DNA of 64,000 bases from Mycobacterium sp. 050128 (lineage in GTDB: Bacteria; Actinomycetota; Actinomycetes; Mycobacteriales; Mycobacteriaceae), in NCBI RefSeq assembly GCF_036409155.1, contig NZ_JAZGLW010000009.1, positions 16,895 to 80,894 on the forward strand, read 5' to 3'. This document shows, piece after piece, positions 51,424-61,046 of this stretch. Position numbers and translations under genes: made by a program. Position 1 is the first letter of the stretch. The number at the start of each line of letters is the position of its first letter. A model generated the notes under the pieces. It saw only the letters and a list, made by a program, of their open reading frames with translations, was not told where the DNA came from and ran no database searches.

Positions 51424-52347
51424 ATGCTCACCAACACCTGGCGCAAGCGCCTCGACAGCACCCACCACGCGGTTCGCCGCGGCGCACTCATCGTCGGCCT
51501 CGCCTCGTGCAGTGTCGTGGCCATCTCCACCATCTGGGGCTGGATCTTCAACGACCCCATCGACGTGGCCGGCCCCGCGCGCAGCGCTGTCAACCGCACC
51601 GCCCTGGTCGGCTCGTACGCCCAAGACTGTGTCACCCGCTGGCTTACCGCCACCGCATCTCACCAACAGGTACTGCACGACTGCTGGTCGCTGCGCGACC
51701 CAATGCGGCTGCCCACCACGGCGGCGCTCATCGTCACCTCCCCGGTTGTCTCGGCCGTGACTTTGGTCAGCGACGCCGGTGCCACCCAGCAATGGAGCGT
51801 GGTTATCACCGTCTCCGAACGCGCATTTGAGGCCGCCACCCCGCGCACCGCCTACTACCGGCTGCCCGTCGTCTACAGCAACTACGGCCTGCGGGCCAGC
51901 GCGCTACCGGCCCGGGTCAACGGGCCCGGCGCCGGCGCGGACGCGCCGCTGGGCTACCCCACCGCCGTCGCTGACACTTCACCGGCGTTCGCCACCATCA
52001 GCGGATTCATCACCAGCTTTTTGACCGGCTCCGGAGGCTTGGAACGCTACGTCACCACCAATTCCGGACTGCTGCCCGCCGCCGACTACCGATCCGCCCA
52101 AGTCACCAAACTGCTCGCCAACCACGGCGTCGGAGACCACGACGTGCCCGCCGAAGGCACCACCTTGCACGTGTTGGCCACCGTCAACGCCGTCACTAGC
52201 CAATACGCCCCGCTGCAGCTGGACTACCCGATCGTGCTGACCGTCACCAGCGGCCGCTGGAGCGTGTCCGGACTGGACTATGCGCCCCTGCTCGCCGAGG
52301 GCGCCGAACTGACACCCGTCATCCCCACCGCCGCCACGCCGCGCTAG
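51424..52347 (+). CDS. TcpC/VirB8-like conjugal transfer protein
   Basis: A 307-residue protein. One N-terminal transmembrane helix (GALIVGLASCSVVAISTIWG) precedes an extracytoplasmic region with two NTF2-like domains, the layout of TcpC, the Gram-positive VirB8 counterpart. Segments LPVVYSNYGLRASALPARV and AEGTTLHVLATVNAVTSQYA with the closing LDYPIVLTVTSGRWSVSGLD support this. VirB8-like proteins are core assembly factors of the transfer channel. AAAGG lies before the ATG. Same operon as its neighbours (15 and 20 bases apart). Confidence 0.85.
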   Translation: MLTNTWRKRLDSTHHAVRRGALIVGLASCSVVAISTIWGWIFNDPIDVAGPARSAVNRTALVGSYAQDCVTRWLTATASHQQVLHDCWSLRDPMRLPTTAALIVTSPVVSAVTLVSDAGATQQWSVVITVSERAFEAATPRTAYYRLPVVYSNYGLRASALPARVNGPGAGADAPLGYPTAVADTSPAFATISGFITSFLTGSGGLERYVTTNSGLLPAADYRSAQVTKLLANHGVGDHDVPAEGTTLHVLATVNAVTSQYAPLQLDYPIVLTVTSGRWSVSGLDYAPLLAEGAELTPVIPTAATPR

Positions 52348-52367
52348 AACAACCTGGAACCCTCGCC

Positions 52368-52574
52368 ATGATCCTTGAGCACACCCCCTTAGCGATGATC
52401 GGCACATCAGCGGCCACCATCCCCTTCGCGACCACGTTGCTACTGCGGCTCGTTCGAGTCATGTGTCGCCGGTGGACGCGCACGCTCATCCGAACCATTG
52501 TGCTCACCGGTGCCTGCGCCGCCGCCGCGCTGCTGCTGCTGGCCGCCGCCACCCACACCCCCCTCGATGGTTGA
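52368..52574 (+). CDS. Small membrane protein in T4SS operon
   Basis: A 68-residue protein with two hydrophobic segments (LAMIGTSAATIPFATTLLLR and IVLTGACAAAALLLLAAATH) separated by a basic loop (RVMCRRWTRTLIR). It could be VirB3-like by size and position. The ribosome-binding site is weak (GGAACC), spacing acceptable. Confidence 0.65.
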   Translation: MILEHTPLAMIGTSAATIPFATTLLLRLVRVMCRRWTRTLIRTIVLTGACAAAALLLLAAATHTPLDG

Positions 52575-52630
52575 CGTCGGTCCACTCTCAAGCACGCAGT
52601 TATCGCACTAACCACGAAAGGAAATCTGAC

Positions 52631-52915
52631 ATGAATATCGCTTCGGCCCCAACTGTTTTGGCCGCAACTGACCTGGTCTCGGGCAGTCACTCCCTCTACA
52701 CCATCGGTGTGGCTGTGCTCGTCGTGTTCATCCTGCTCGCCGGCGGGATACGGGCGGCCGGCTCCTTTTTCGGTGGCCGCATCGCCGCCACCATCGGTTG
52801 GGCGCTGACCGCGGTCATCGTCGCCGTGGTCGTCGGCTCCGGCTACGCCATCTACGCCTCAACCAAGCGCACCGTCGACCGCACCGGCATCACCACCGGC
52901 CAATTCGGTCAGTAA
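52631..52915 (+). CDS. Pilin-like two-helix membrane protein (VirB2-type candidate)
   Basis: A 94-residue protein. A short N-terminal segment ending in VLAATDLVSGS precedes two hydrophobic helices (YTIGVAVLVVFILLAGGIRA and IGWALTAVIVAVVVGSGYAI) joined by a short Gly-rich loop, and a polar tail. Two-helix small proteins just upstream of virB4 are typically VirB2-like. GAAAGGAAATC precedes the ATG. Confidence 0.7.
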   Translation: MNIASAPTVLAATDLVSGSHSLYTIGVAVLVVFILLAGGIRAAGSFFGGRIAATIGWALTAVIVAVVVGSGYAIYASTKRTVDRTGITTGQFGQ

Positions 52916-52986
52916 CGCACACCGCCGGTACTCCAGCACCGCCACCCGCTCCCGGTGGCGATCACAACGCTCGAGGGATAGAATCC

Positions 52987-55968
52987 GTGACTGAGTCAGC
53001 GCAGCTGTTCAAAGGCGTCCACGACACCCCCGTCTACACCGACATCCTGTTCAAAAAGCCGCTGCGGCTCTGGGTGGCAATCAGCCTGTACGCGGGCACA
53101 GCAATGACCGCCCTGCTCACCATCCTCGCCCTGGACTCCGGGCACGCCCGTGCCATCTTGACCTACGGGCTCCTGCTCACCGGCGCCGCAGCCGGCGCCG
53201 CAGCACTGATCCCCCGCCAACGCCCCAGCCTGCGCTTCCGCATTGCCAGCGCCTGGCGCGCCCTGCGCCCCACCCTGACCAGCAGCGCCAAAGACCCGCT
53301 GCTGGCACCGCCACGCGCCGTTATCGGCAACCTGAGTTTCACCGCCCATGGCGTCTACGCCCACTACCTGATCAGTGGAATGCCCTACTACCTACAATCC
53401 ACCAAACGCCGCATCGGCGTGGCTGATCGCCACCAAACCCTCGCCCGTGAAATCCCCGCCGGCACATGGATATTCGGGCTATCCGTACCACAAGACCAAC
53501 GCCAGCTGCTACGCGCCATGCTCGACGGCCACCTCGACAAACCCCGATGGATCAACGCCTGCCAGCAGATGAAGCCCATCATCAAGGACCAAACCCCCCG
53601 CAGCCGTATCTACTGGCTGACCATGCCCGTCGACGCCGGCCGCGCCGGGCACAGCCCCATCGGCCAAGCCACCAAACTGAGCGACTGGCTGATCGGCCGC
53701 GACAAAGACTCCGACGACTCCGTGGCCGCCTACCAGCGCCTGGCCCACGACATCGTCACCGCCCTCCCCGAAGAATTCGGGCCCCAACCCGTCAGCGCCG
53801 ACATGATGGACTGGTTCTGGCGCCACAACGCCTGGCGCGGAGTGTTGAACAACCCCCTACCCCGCCGCGGCACCACCGCCACACTCGACACCACCACGCT
53901 GCCGGTCGCCGTGTTCGACGACGGCGACCAACACCACCACGCTGGGCGCACCCTGCCGCTGCGTCTCATCGCTGCCGGCCTGGCCACCGCGGCTACCGCG
54001 GCCGGCATCCTGGTCGGCCTCCTGCCGGCCGCCCCCTTCGCCGTCCTCGCTGCCGCGGCGCTGCTGGCCTGGATAGCCGGCGTCCGCCGCATCCCCTCCT
54101 GGAGCAAAGCCCTACGCGTATCCAGCCCCGAAGGCACCCATCCCGACAGCTACCAAGCCATCCTGCCCGTCGTCGACATGCCCAAGGCCGGCATCAAGTT
54201 TCCCGGCTCAGAATTTCTCCAAGCCCTCGACGACCTCGACACCGGCGCCACCTTCGACTTCGCCGTGAACCTCGTAACACTAAGCCGCGAAATGGAATTC
54301 GTGCGCAACGACCGCGCTAAAGGCAACATCGACGACCAATTCACCCAGCGCCGCGACGTCCGCAACGGCGACGCCGAACTCATCGCCACCTGGCGCCAAC
54401 TCGCCGAATACAACCGCCAGCTCGAAGCCAACATCGACGAACGCCCCCTGCACGCCGCCTTCCTCATCGCCGTCGGCGCCGGCGACCAACACACGCTGGA
54501 CTACAGCGTCAAACGGCTCCGCGAAGAACTCACCGGCTCCGGCCAGATCGCCATCCGCCACTACCGCGGCGCCCAAACCAAACTATGGTCGGCCTTCAAC
54601 CCGGCCGCGCCCACCCACAAAACCACCGTCGACCAGTTCACCCAACCCACCACCACCAAAAAATGGTCACGGTTCGTGCCGTTAACGTCCTCCATGGTCG
54701 GCAACAGCACCGGAATCCTGTTGGGATTCAACAGAAACAACGCCCTCAACAGCGCAGTGCTGCTCGACCTGCCCGCCAGCGCGCGCCGCAACCGCAATCC
54801 CTGCCTGGTATGCAGCGGGGCGCTGGGCTACGGCAAATCCTATGCCGCCAAACGCATCACCCGCGGCGAAATCCAGCGCGGCGCACAAGCATTCATCGTC
54901 GACCCCGGCACCGAATGGCAAAAAGCCCTCGCCGATATCGACAACAAAGCCGTCATCGACATGGCCGGTAACCACTTCAGCTGCGACCCCCTGCGCACCT
55001 TCCCCGCCGACGTCGCCGGCGGCTACTGGCTGGACTACATGGTTCCGATGATGAATCTCGACCCGAGCAGCGTCGGCGTGCGCCGCCTGCGCACCGTCTT
55101 GCACGCCGACGCCCGCAGGCACCTCGGCATCACCAGCACCGCCGCGCTCATGACCTACATCAACGACATCCAAGCCCCCTTGGCCGGGCCCGACACCCGC
55201 TCCCCGCAAGTCACCAAACTCGCCGACGACCTCGCCCCCATCCTGGCGGCCCTGCAATCGTGGGCCACCTACGACTTCACCCAAGCCATCTTCGACGCCA
55301 CCCTTGCCGTGCCCGACCTGGCCACCCTCGACGTCACGATCTGGCTCACCGGCAGCCTGGATCTGCCCACCGCCGTAGAGATGAACACCCCGCACCTTTA
55401 CGAACGCCTCTCTGATCGCAAGCGCGCCTCGGTGGCCATCTACGGCATGCTCGTGCGGTTGGCCAGAGTGACATTTTTCGCCGACAGCACCCGCTTCGGG
55501 CTCATCGTCGTCGAAGAAGCCGCCGCCCTGCTCAACTCCCGCGCCGGCGCCGATGACGCCCACCTGATCAGCCGGCGCGCTCGCAAGCACTACACGGGGT
55601 TGTTGATCATCACCCAAGATCCGATCCGCGACTTGGCCCTCATGGGCGACCAATTCATCACCCAACAACTCATCATGCCGTTTGAAAACGAAGACCTCGC
55701 ACGACAAGTCGCCGCCAAAGTCGGCATCCGCCTCGACGACTACACCAACATCGAAGAATTCTTCCTTGCCCAACCCTCGCCCGAGGAAATGCGCGACCCC
55801 ACCGCCTTCGACGACATCGACACCGTCACCGGCCCGAACCGGGGTGCGCGGCAAGGCTACGGATTCTTCGTCGACGAATTCCGCCGAAAATCCCCCATCT
55901 GGGTGGCCAGCGAACCCGACACCACGCTGCACCAGGCCTACGACACCACCCCCGGGCGTGCGGCATGA
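52987..55968 (+). CDS. VirB4-like T4SS ATPase
   Basis: A 993-residue protein. Two hydrophobic segments near the N-terminus (about 30-75) represent a fused VirB3/SCO-type region and another pair lies near 325-360. The C-terminal AAA ATPase domain has Walker A VCSGALGYGKSYAAKR near 612 and Walker B FGLIVVEEAAALLNSR near 838, with Glu in place of the first Asp as in many VirB4/TraE relatives; the QDPIRDL and FMPFEN-like motifs follow. It energises pilus/channel assembly. GTG 52987; the longer frame is antisense to nothing but overlaps the pilin gene. It is coupled to the next gene by ATGA. Confidence 0.93.
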   Translation: MTESAQLFKGVHDTPVYTDILFKKPLRLWVAISLYAGTAMTALLTILALDSGHARAILTYGLLLTGAAAGAAALIPRQRPSLRFRIASAWRALRPTLTSSAKDPLLAPPRAVIGNLSFTAHGVYAHYLISGMPYYLQSTKRRIGVADRHQTLAREIPAGTWIFGLSVPQDQRQLLRAMLDGHLDKPRWINACQQMKPIIKDQTPRSRIYWLTMPVDAGRAGHSPIGQATKLSDWLIGRDKDSDDSVAAYQRLAHDIVTALPEEFGPQPVSADMMDWFWRHNAWRGVLNNPLPRRGTTATLDTTTLPVAVFDDGDQHHHAGRTLPLRLIAAGLATAATAAGILVGLLPAAPFAVLAAAALLAWIAGVRRIPSWSKALRVSSPEGTHPDSYQAILPVVDMPKAGIKFPGSEFLQALDDLDTGATFDFAVNLVTLSREMEFVRNDRAKGNIDDQFTQRRDVRNGDAELIATWRQLAEYNRQLEANIDERPLHAAFLIAVGAGDQHTLDYSVKRLREELTGSGQIAIRHYRGAQTKLWSAFNPAAPTHKTTVDQFTQPTTTKKWSRFVPLTSSMVGNSTGILLGFNRNNALNSAVLLDLPASARRNRNPCLVCSGALGYGKSYAAKRITRGEIQRGAQAFIVDPGTEWQKALADIDNKAVIDMAGNHFSCDPLRTFPADVAGGYWLDYMVPMMNLDPSSVGVRRLRTVLHADARRHLGITSTAALMTYINDIQAPLAGPDTRSPQVTKLADDLAPILAALQSWATYDFTQAIFDATLAVPDLATLDVTIWLTGSLDLPTAVEMNTPHLYERLSDRKRASVAIYGMLVRLARVTFFADSTRFGLIVVEEAAALLNSRAGADDAHLISRRARKHYTGLLIITQDPIRDLALMGDQFITQQLIMPFENEDLARQVAAKVGIRLDDYTNIEEFFLAQPSPEEMRDPTAFDDIDTVTGPNRGARQGYGFFVDEFRRKSPIWVASEPDTTLHQAYDTTPGRAA

Positions 55969-58001
55969 CCACCGCGCCAACCACATTCGGTCAACGCGCC
56001 GCCGACTACCTCGGCTACCAGATGGCCACCCGGCCGCGGCTACGCCGCTTCACCACGTTCTGGCTCATCACCCACACCCTGACCGCGGCCGCGCTCGGTG
56101 CCGCCCCACCCGCCGCCGCCTCCACCCTGGCCGGTGCGCTGAACTGGACCGGCGTCACCGACAGCCACGGCGTCCCCGTGGGCAACTACTACCTGTCGGT
56201 GGTCAGCACCACTGAGGCCATCACCAAAGCAGGCCCTGGCCTCAGCGTCGACCCGTCGAGCTGGGCTCGCTGGCTGGCCAACGCCGTCACCACCGGCCTC
56301 TCCCACGAGCTCATCGTCGAACTGCTCCAAGCCCAAGCCGCCGTCTACATCTTCATGATCGCCATGTCGCTCTGGCTCTTACGGTTCGCCATGTCCAACA
56401 CCTGGCTCTTGTGGTTGGCCACCTGGTTTCGCCCCGTCTTCGAGACCATCCGGGTCATCCTCGCCGACCTGTGGGTGTTCCCCATCTGCCTAATGCTCGG
56501 CCTCGGAGTCGGCGCATTCCACATCCTGTGGCACGGCCGCAAAGGATTCGGATCGGGAATCATCGTGTCCACCCTGGCTGTCGGTGTTCTCGGTACCGTG
56601 CTCACCCGCGACCCGCTGTCCGACCTGTACAGCGAAAACGGGCTCCTAACCCAAGGACGCAACCTAGGGTTCAGCGTCTCCCAAGCGGCTTTCAACAACG
56701 GCTCCATCACCACCGGTGGCGGCCAAGCCCAACTCCAGCACCTCACCGGCCTCATCGCTGATGCGACTGTGCGAATGCCGTTGCAGCTGATGAACTTCGG
56801 CACCACCGTCGACGACATCGGAACCTGCGGCGGGGCCTACACCGCGTCCATGCTCGCTCCGCACGACGGCAGCGACCTGGCCGGGCCCGCGCACGCGATG
56901 GCTTCCTGCGGCGCACCACAGGCCCTGTCGTTCGCTCAACACCTCAGCGGCGCCAATCTCGCACTGGGTAGCTGCTATGGCCTGCTCGGGGCGGTGTTCG
57001 CCTTCTTCGTCTGCTACGTCACCTACAGCTACGTCATGGTGTGCTGCGCCGCCTTCGTGAACGCCTTGTTGTCGATCGTGGTCGCCGCGCCCGCCATGAT
57101 CCACGGGCACCCGCGCCGGCGCGCCGGGCGGCGCATCAAAATGTTCTTCAAACACGCAGCCCTGGTATTCGCCTACACCACCTACATCTCCATGGCCGCG
57201 ATGATCGTGCTGAAAATGGGGGCACGCGGCGGCTACGCCGACCAGGTAGGCATGAACCACCCGCTCGCCCGACTCTTCATGATCGGCATCGTCTCCGCCG
57301 TCGCGATCGGCGTCTTCTGGTGGCTCAAACGCGAACTCGGTGACCACACCCGCCAAGAATTCACCCAAGCCGTCACCGATCTCGGCCGCCGCGGCCGCGA
57401 AGGCTACGAGCGAGGGCAAGACGCCTACGACCGCGCCTGCGACCTCAACTCACGCGCCCCCTGGGCCAAAAACCCAGACGACTCCTCCGATACCCCCGAC
57501 GAGCCCGACCAGCCCCTCACCGGCTCCCCCGTCGACGGACGCCCACCCGGCGGGCGACCGCCCTCCCCCGGCCGCGCCCGCCATCACACCCCAGCCGCCC
57601 AAACCCCCACCCCGGCAACCGGTGAGGCGGCCACCGCCGCAGCACCGGCGGCCGGCACTACCGCGGCGGACGGGGCAGTGATGGCCGGAGAAGCCGCCAC
57701 CGCCGCCGCAGCACCCGAAGTCGTGGCGGGCGCCGCCGTCGCCAGCCACGTCGCCCAACGTCGACACCGCGACCATAGCCCGCGGCCCACCACGACCGGC
57801 ACCACCGCCCAATCACCGGCCAACGGCGGTGCACCCGACACCGCCCACCCCGCCCCAGCGCCAGCTGCCGGCCGCGCCGCCAACCACGGCCCGTCCACGC
57901 CCCAACGCGCCAACCCCGGCCCCACATCGGATCAGCCACGCCCCAGCGCGCAACCACCGCCGGACCTCGCCGAAGACAGCACCCCGGTCAAGGGCCGCTG
58001 A
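55965..58001 (+). CDS. VirB6/TrbL-like polytopic T4SS channel protein
   Basis: A 678-residue protein. An N-terminal signal-like helix is followed by an extracytoplasmic region (GALNWTGVTDSHGVPVGNYY), then about seven membrane helices between residues 120 and 470 (for example QAAVYIFMIAMSLWLLRFAM and LGSCYGLLGAVFAFFVCYVT). A long cytosolic Pro/Ala-rich disordered tail occupies about 500-678. This is the organisation of actinobacterial VirB6/TrbL-type conjugation proteins. ATG 55965 overlaps the virB4 stop. It is the last gene of the T4SS operon. Confidence 0.9.
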   Translation: MTTAPTTFGQRAADYLGYQMATRPRLRRFTTFWLITHTLTAAALGAAPPAAASTLAGALNWTGVTDSHGVPVGNYYLSVVSTTEAITKAGPGLSVDPSSWARWLANAVTTGLSHELIVELLQAQAAVYIFMIAMSLWLLRFAMSNTWLLWLATWFRPVFETIRVILADLWVFPICLMLGLGVGAFHILWHGRKGFGSGIIVSTLAVGVLGTVLTRDPLSDLYSENGLLTQGRNLGFSVSQAAFNNGSITTGGGQAQLQHLTGLIADATVRMPLQLMNFGTTVDDIGTCGGAYTASMLAPHDGSDLAGPAHAMASCGAPQALSFAQHLSGANLALGSCYGLLGAVFAFFVCYVTYSYVMVCCAAFVNALLSIVVAAPAMIHGHPRRRAGRRIKMFFKHAALVFAYTTYISMAAMIVLKMGARGGYADQVGMNHPLARLFMIGIVSAVAIGVFWWLKRELGDHTRQEFTQAVTDLGRRGREGYERGQDAYDRACDLNSRAPWAKNPDDSSDTPDEPDQPLTGSPVDGRPPGGRPPSPGRARHHTPAAQTPTPATGEAATAAAPAAGTTAADGAVMAGEAATAAAAPEVVAGAAVASHVAQRRHRDHSPRPTTTGTTAQSPANGGAPDTAHPAPAPAAGRAANHGPSTPQRANPGPTSDQPRPSAQPPPDLAEDSTPVKGR

Positions 58002-58029
58002 AATCCGTTCGGGCTAAAGCCGACCCGAT

Positions 58030-58381
58030 CCCCAGGTGCCCAATGGAACTCGTCGAGGCCGCCGATGAGAAGATCTTGGCCAAAACGATCGCCCGTTACG
58101 GCAGAGTCGATCTCATCTGCGTCGACGAGCTGGGCTACATGGAGCTAGACCGTCGCGGCGCGGACCTGTTATTTCAAGTATTGACCGAGCGCGAAGAAAA
58201 GAACTCGGTCGCCATCGCCTCTAACGAGTCGTTCTCGGGATGGACCAAAACCACCTTCACCGACCCACGCCTATGCGCGGCCATCGTGGACCGACTCACG
58301 TTCGGCGGCAACATCATCGAGACTGGAACTCAGTCCTACCGACTGGCCCACACCAAAGCCGCCCACACCACCGCGAAATGA
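58030..58381 (+). pseudogene. istB 3' fragment (IS21-family ATPase)
   Basis: A 112-codon fragment matching the second half of IstB: ELVEAADEKILAKTIARYGR, VDLICVDELGYMELDRRGAD (Walker B region), LTEREEKNSVAIASNESFSG, FTDPRLCAAIVDRLTFGGNI and IETGTQSYRLAHTK. The Walker A half and istA are missing. It sits directly behind the T4SS operon and marks an old IS21 insertion or deletion boundary. Confidence 0.88.
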
Positions 58382-58408
58382 ATCCAGACCAGCTCGGCTT
58401 AAAGGGAT

Positions 58409-58810
58409 TCAGGACGACGCAGGCTCGCATGTGTCGTCGGCGAAGACGCGCACGGTCGCTGTCGCCGGGGTGGTTAGCCAGCTCGGCGCTGCGGCGAGCC
58501 TGTGGGCGTAGCGCGTTACCCGCACCTGCCATGCCAGCACCACAATCGGCCTGCCAGCGGCTACCTCCTGGTCGGCGAGCTCGGCAGCCTTTTCCCGCGC
58601 CTGTTCGTTAGCATGTTGTCGCCGCGCCTTTTCGGCCTCATCCTCGGGCAGGTGCCGTCGCGCATCTTCTCGCAGCTCAAGCAGCTTTCGTCGGTCCCGG
58701 CGGAGCCGTTCCTTAAGGAACTTCGTCATCCGATCCTTGACGATCAGTTCGCGATAGGTGCCCTCGGGCAGCTGATACCTGGCCTCGGCTGGACCGCGCG
58801 ACTCAGCCAT
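58409..58810 (-). CDS. Hypothetical charged helical protein
   Basis: A 133-residue protein. A strongly charged helical region (KDRMTKFLKERLRRDRRKLL, ELREDARRHLPEDEAEKARR, QHANEQAREKAAELAD) precedes a C-terminal strand-like segment (GRPIVVLAWQVRVTRYAHRL) and a short tail. ATG 58810 is preferred to the longer frame because conserved-looking sequence starts there. Not recognised; position beside the istB fragment and ESX genes gives no clue. Confidence 0.6.
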   Translation of the reverse strand: MAESRGPAEARYQLPEGTYRELIVKDRMTKFLKERLRRDRRKLLELREDARRHLPEDEAEKARRQHANEQAREKAAELADQEVAAGRPIVVLAWQVRVTRYAHRLAAAPSWLTTPATATVRVFADDTCEPASS

Positions 58811-58818
58811 AATTGCGC

Positions 58819-58878
58819 TCACGCTCCCGCTGTCAGAAGAGACGCGGCAAGCAGCATCACTGCACCAGCAATCTTCAT
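58819..58878 (-). CDS. Possible 19-residue leader/signal peptide ORF
   Basis: ATG 58878 opens a 19-residue hydrophobic peptide (MKIAGAVMLLAASLLTAGA) whose stop at 58819 lies 8 bases before the start of the gene at 58810. It looks like a signal peptide with nothing behind it, either a relic of an exported protein gene or a leader peptide coupled to the downstream gene. No strong ribosome-binding site. Confidence 0.3.
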   Translation of the reverse strand: MKIAGAVMLLAASLLTAGA

Positions 58879-59195
58879 GGTCCGACTCTAGCGTTGTTCG
58901 AACCAACAATCCGAAGTTCATCAGTGACCATCGATTTCCGCGCCTCAGGGGCCTTATATGCGAAATCCGTTGCTGTGTTGATCTATTCGCGTTATCTCGA
59001 AAAATACCGGTAACCCTGCATATTCGATCGGTGCATATTGCTAGGTACCCGGGGATCGAAGAACCCGGATCTCTGCGCTGGTGCCGTCGACTTCCACGAG
59101 TGCGCCCGGCGTGAGTCTTTGTGTGGCGGCGTGAGCGTCGACTATGCAGGGGACTCACTCTGTACTGCTATGAAAGCGGCTGACGCCAGTAGCTC
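58879..59195. other. Intergenic behind eccA
   Basis: No supported gene. A minus-strand stretch near 59046-59130 reads like coding sequence (TPGALVEVDGTSAEIRVLRS) but has no start codon and may be the tail of a lost ESX-associated gene. Confidence 0.35.
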
Positions 59196-61028
59196 TTATT
59201 CGGAGCGTTTCTCGGACACCGCCGCCCGCAAACCCTCAGCGAGGTCCTCGCGTGTGAGTTCACGCAGCCGCAGCAGCTGCTCCTCAGTGACTTCGACGTC
59301 GTCGCTGGCCAGCAGATCATCGAGCTCGGCGGTATCGAGGCGATCATTGCGGTGATCGCGCGCCTTTTCGACCACGTTGCGCACAAACCCGGCGTTACCC
59401 AACACATCAATACCGCGGATCAAATCGCCTTCGGGAGTGAGGGTTTCGTCGGCGTAGAACCTCTCAAAATCCGGGCGCAACACCTCGACGGCCTCATCGG
59501 TGGTCACGTCCTCATCTTCGCCCACCATCAGCTTAGTAAGCTCGATCAGCTCTGCCGGAGTGTAACTGTGGAACTCGATCACAGTCGAAAACCGCCGGCG
59601 CAGACCCTGATTGACTTCCAGCATCCGCTCGGTGGCCTTGGCGTAGCCGGCGCCGAACACCACCAGCTCGTCGCGGTTATTCTCCATATACAGCAGCAGC
59701 GTGTTGATGATCGCGTTGCCATACGGGTCGCCGGTGGAGTAGCCGCGCTCGTGCAGGGTGTGCATCTCGTCGAAAAACACCGCCCCACCGAGGGCCCCTT
59801 CGAGCATTTCTTCGGTGTTCTTTTCCGCATCCGCCATGTAGCGGCCCAACAGTTTGGCGCGGCTGGTCTCCACCACCAGCGGCTTACGCAGCACCTTGAG
59901 CCCGCACAGTTGCTTGGTGAAAGACCTTGCCACCGAAGTCTTTCCGGTACCGGGCGGACCTAGCAGCAGCGTGTGGCGAGAGGTCACCGGTACCCGCAAC
60001 CCCACTTTGGTGCGGGCCAGGTTAACCTTCGTGGTGGAGCGGATGCGTTTGATTTCGCGTTTGGCTGTCTGCATGCCCAGCATCGCATCCAGCTCGGCTT
60101 GACCCTCGGCCAAATACTCCGACGCCTTCTCGGCGTCGCGGGCCGTTTCGGTCTCGAGTCGGCTCGGGGCGCTTTGCGGATCCCACGGGTCGGTGCGTGC
60201 CTCGATCGTTTCGGGGTCGGTCAGCACCAGGCGCCGGGTCGCGTCGTCCATCGCTTCGCGGGCCGGCGTGAATTTCGGGTCACGTGAATACACCCGGCGC
60301 AGCAGCTGGGCGGCCTCGTCCTCGCGGCCCAAGTGTCGAAGGCACATCGCTTGGGTGTAGAGCGTCACTGTGGCGGCTTGGGGCACGCGGTCATCGCCTG
60401 CGGCTTTCTCGCCGCGGCGAAACGCATCCTCGAACACCCCAAGCGACGCCAGCGCCGTGGTGGCCATCGCGGCGGCCGCGCAGTCGTATTCGGGTCTATA
60501 CCAACGCTTCTCGATCGGAAACAGTCGCAACACATCGGTCCAGCGTTGCGTGCGGAAGTGCAGCAGCCCGCAGGCGTAGGTGTGCATGTCGGCGTCGAAG
60601 GGGTCGGTCGGCTTGGCTGTCGCGCTCAGTAACTCGTCGGCTTGGCTGTAGTTGACTTCGCGGATCAGCACGGTCGCGTACGCGCAGCGCAGCGCATCTA
60701 CCGACCCGATCGGTAGCTGCAAGAACAGGCCGTCGAAGACCATTGGGCGAAAGTCCGCGCCCAGCACCCCGAGGCGGCGGATCTCCCAGCCGAAGGTCTC
60801 CGCGGCCGCCCAGGCCCCGGCCAGGACCTCCACCGTGTCCTCACCGGCTAGGACGCGACCCATCCAGCCGTCGCACACGCCTGGTTCGGCGCGGGTGACC
60901 GTGCGAAACATCTCGGCGGCCACTTGCTGGTTGTGGCTGGGCACCAGACCGCCCACACCAATGCCCGACGCCAATAACCCGCGGCGAAACGCGCTGCGGG
61001 CCGGGGTTTCTGCCTCAATTCCTGTCAT
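59196..61028 (-). CDS. eccA: ESX AAA+ ATPase EccA
   Basis: A 610-residue protein, normal for EccA. The N-terminal 280 residues are TPR-like helices that recognise ESX/PE-PPE-type substrates in studied homologues. The C-terminal CbbX-type AAA+ domain has Walker A HTLLLGPPGTGKTSVAR near 355, Walker B GGAVFFDEMHTL near 412, the sensor region GNAIINTLLLYMEN and the arginine-finger area NQGLRRRFSTVIEF. EccA is a cytosolic chaperone ATPase of type VII secretion. It lies 18 bases after eccE in the same leftward operon. The start ATG is at 61028. Confidence 0.97.
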   Translation of the reverse strand: MTGIEAETPARSAFRRGLLASGIGVGGLVPSHNQQVAAEMFRTVTRAEPGVCDGWMGRVLAGEDTVEVLAGAWAAAETFGWEIRRLGVLGADFRPMVFDGLFLQLPIGSVDALRCAYATVLIREVNYSQADELLSATAKPTDPFDADMHTYACGLLHFRTQRWTDVLRLFPIEKRWYRPEYDCAAAAMATTALASLGVFEDAFRRGEKAAGDDRVPQAATVTLYTQAMCLRHLGREDEAAQLLRRVYSRDPKFTPAREAMDDATRRLVLTDPETIEARTDPWDPQSAPSRLETETARDAEKASEYLAEGQAELDAMLGMQTAKREIKRIRSTTKVNLARTKVGLRVPVTSRHTLLLGPPGTGKTSVARSFTKQLCGLKVLRKPLVVETSRAKLLGRYMADAEKNTEEMLEGALGGAVFFDEMHTLHERGYSTGDPYGNAIINTLLLYMENNRDELVVFGAGYAKATERMLEVNQGLRRRFSTVIEFHSYTPAELIELTKLMVGEDEDVTTDEAVEVLRPDFERFYADETLTPEGDLIRGIDVLGNAGFVRNVVEKARDHRNDRLDTAELDDLLASDDVEVTEEQLLRLRELTREDLAEGLRAAVSEKRSE

Positions 61029-61046
61029 GGTGATCTTGAATCTAAC

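Noticed and set aside
59046..59160. A coding-like minus-strand stretch behind eccA
   Set aside because: It has no start codon and is too short to identify; treated as non-coding.
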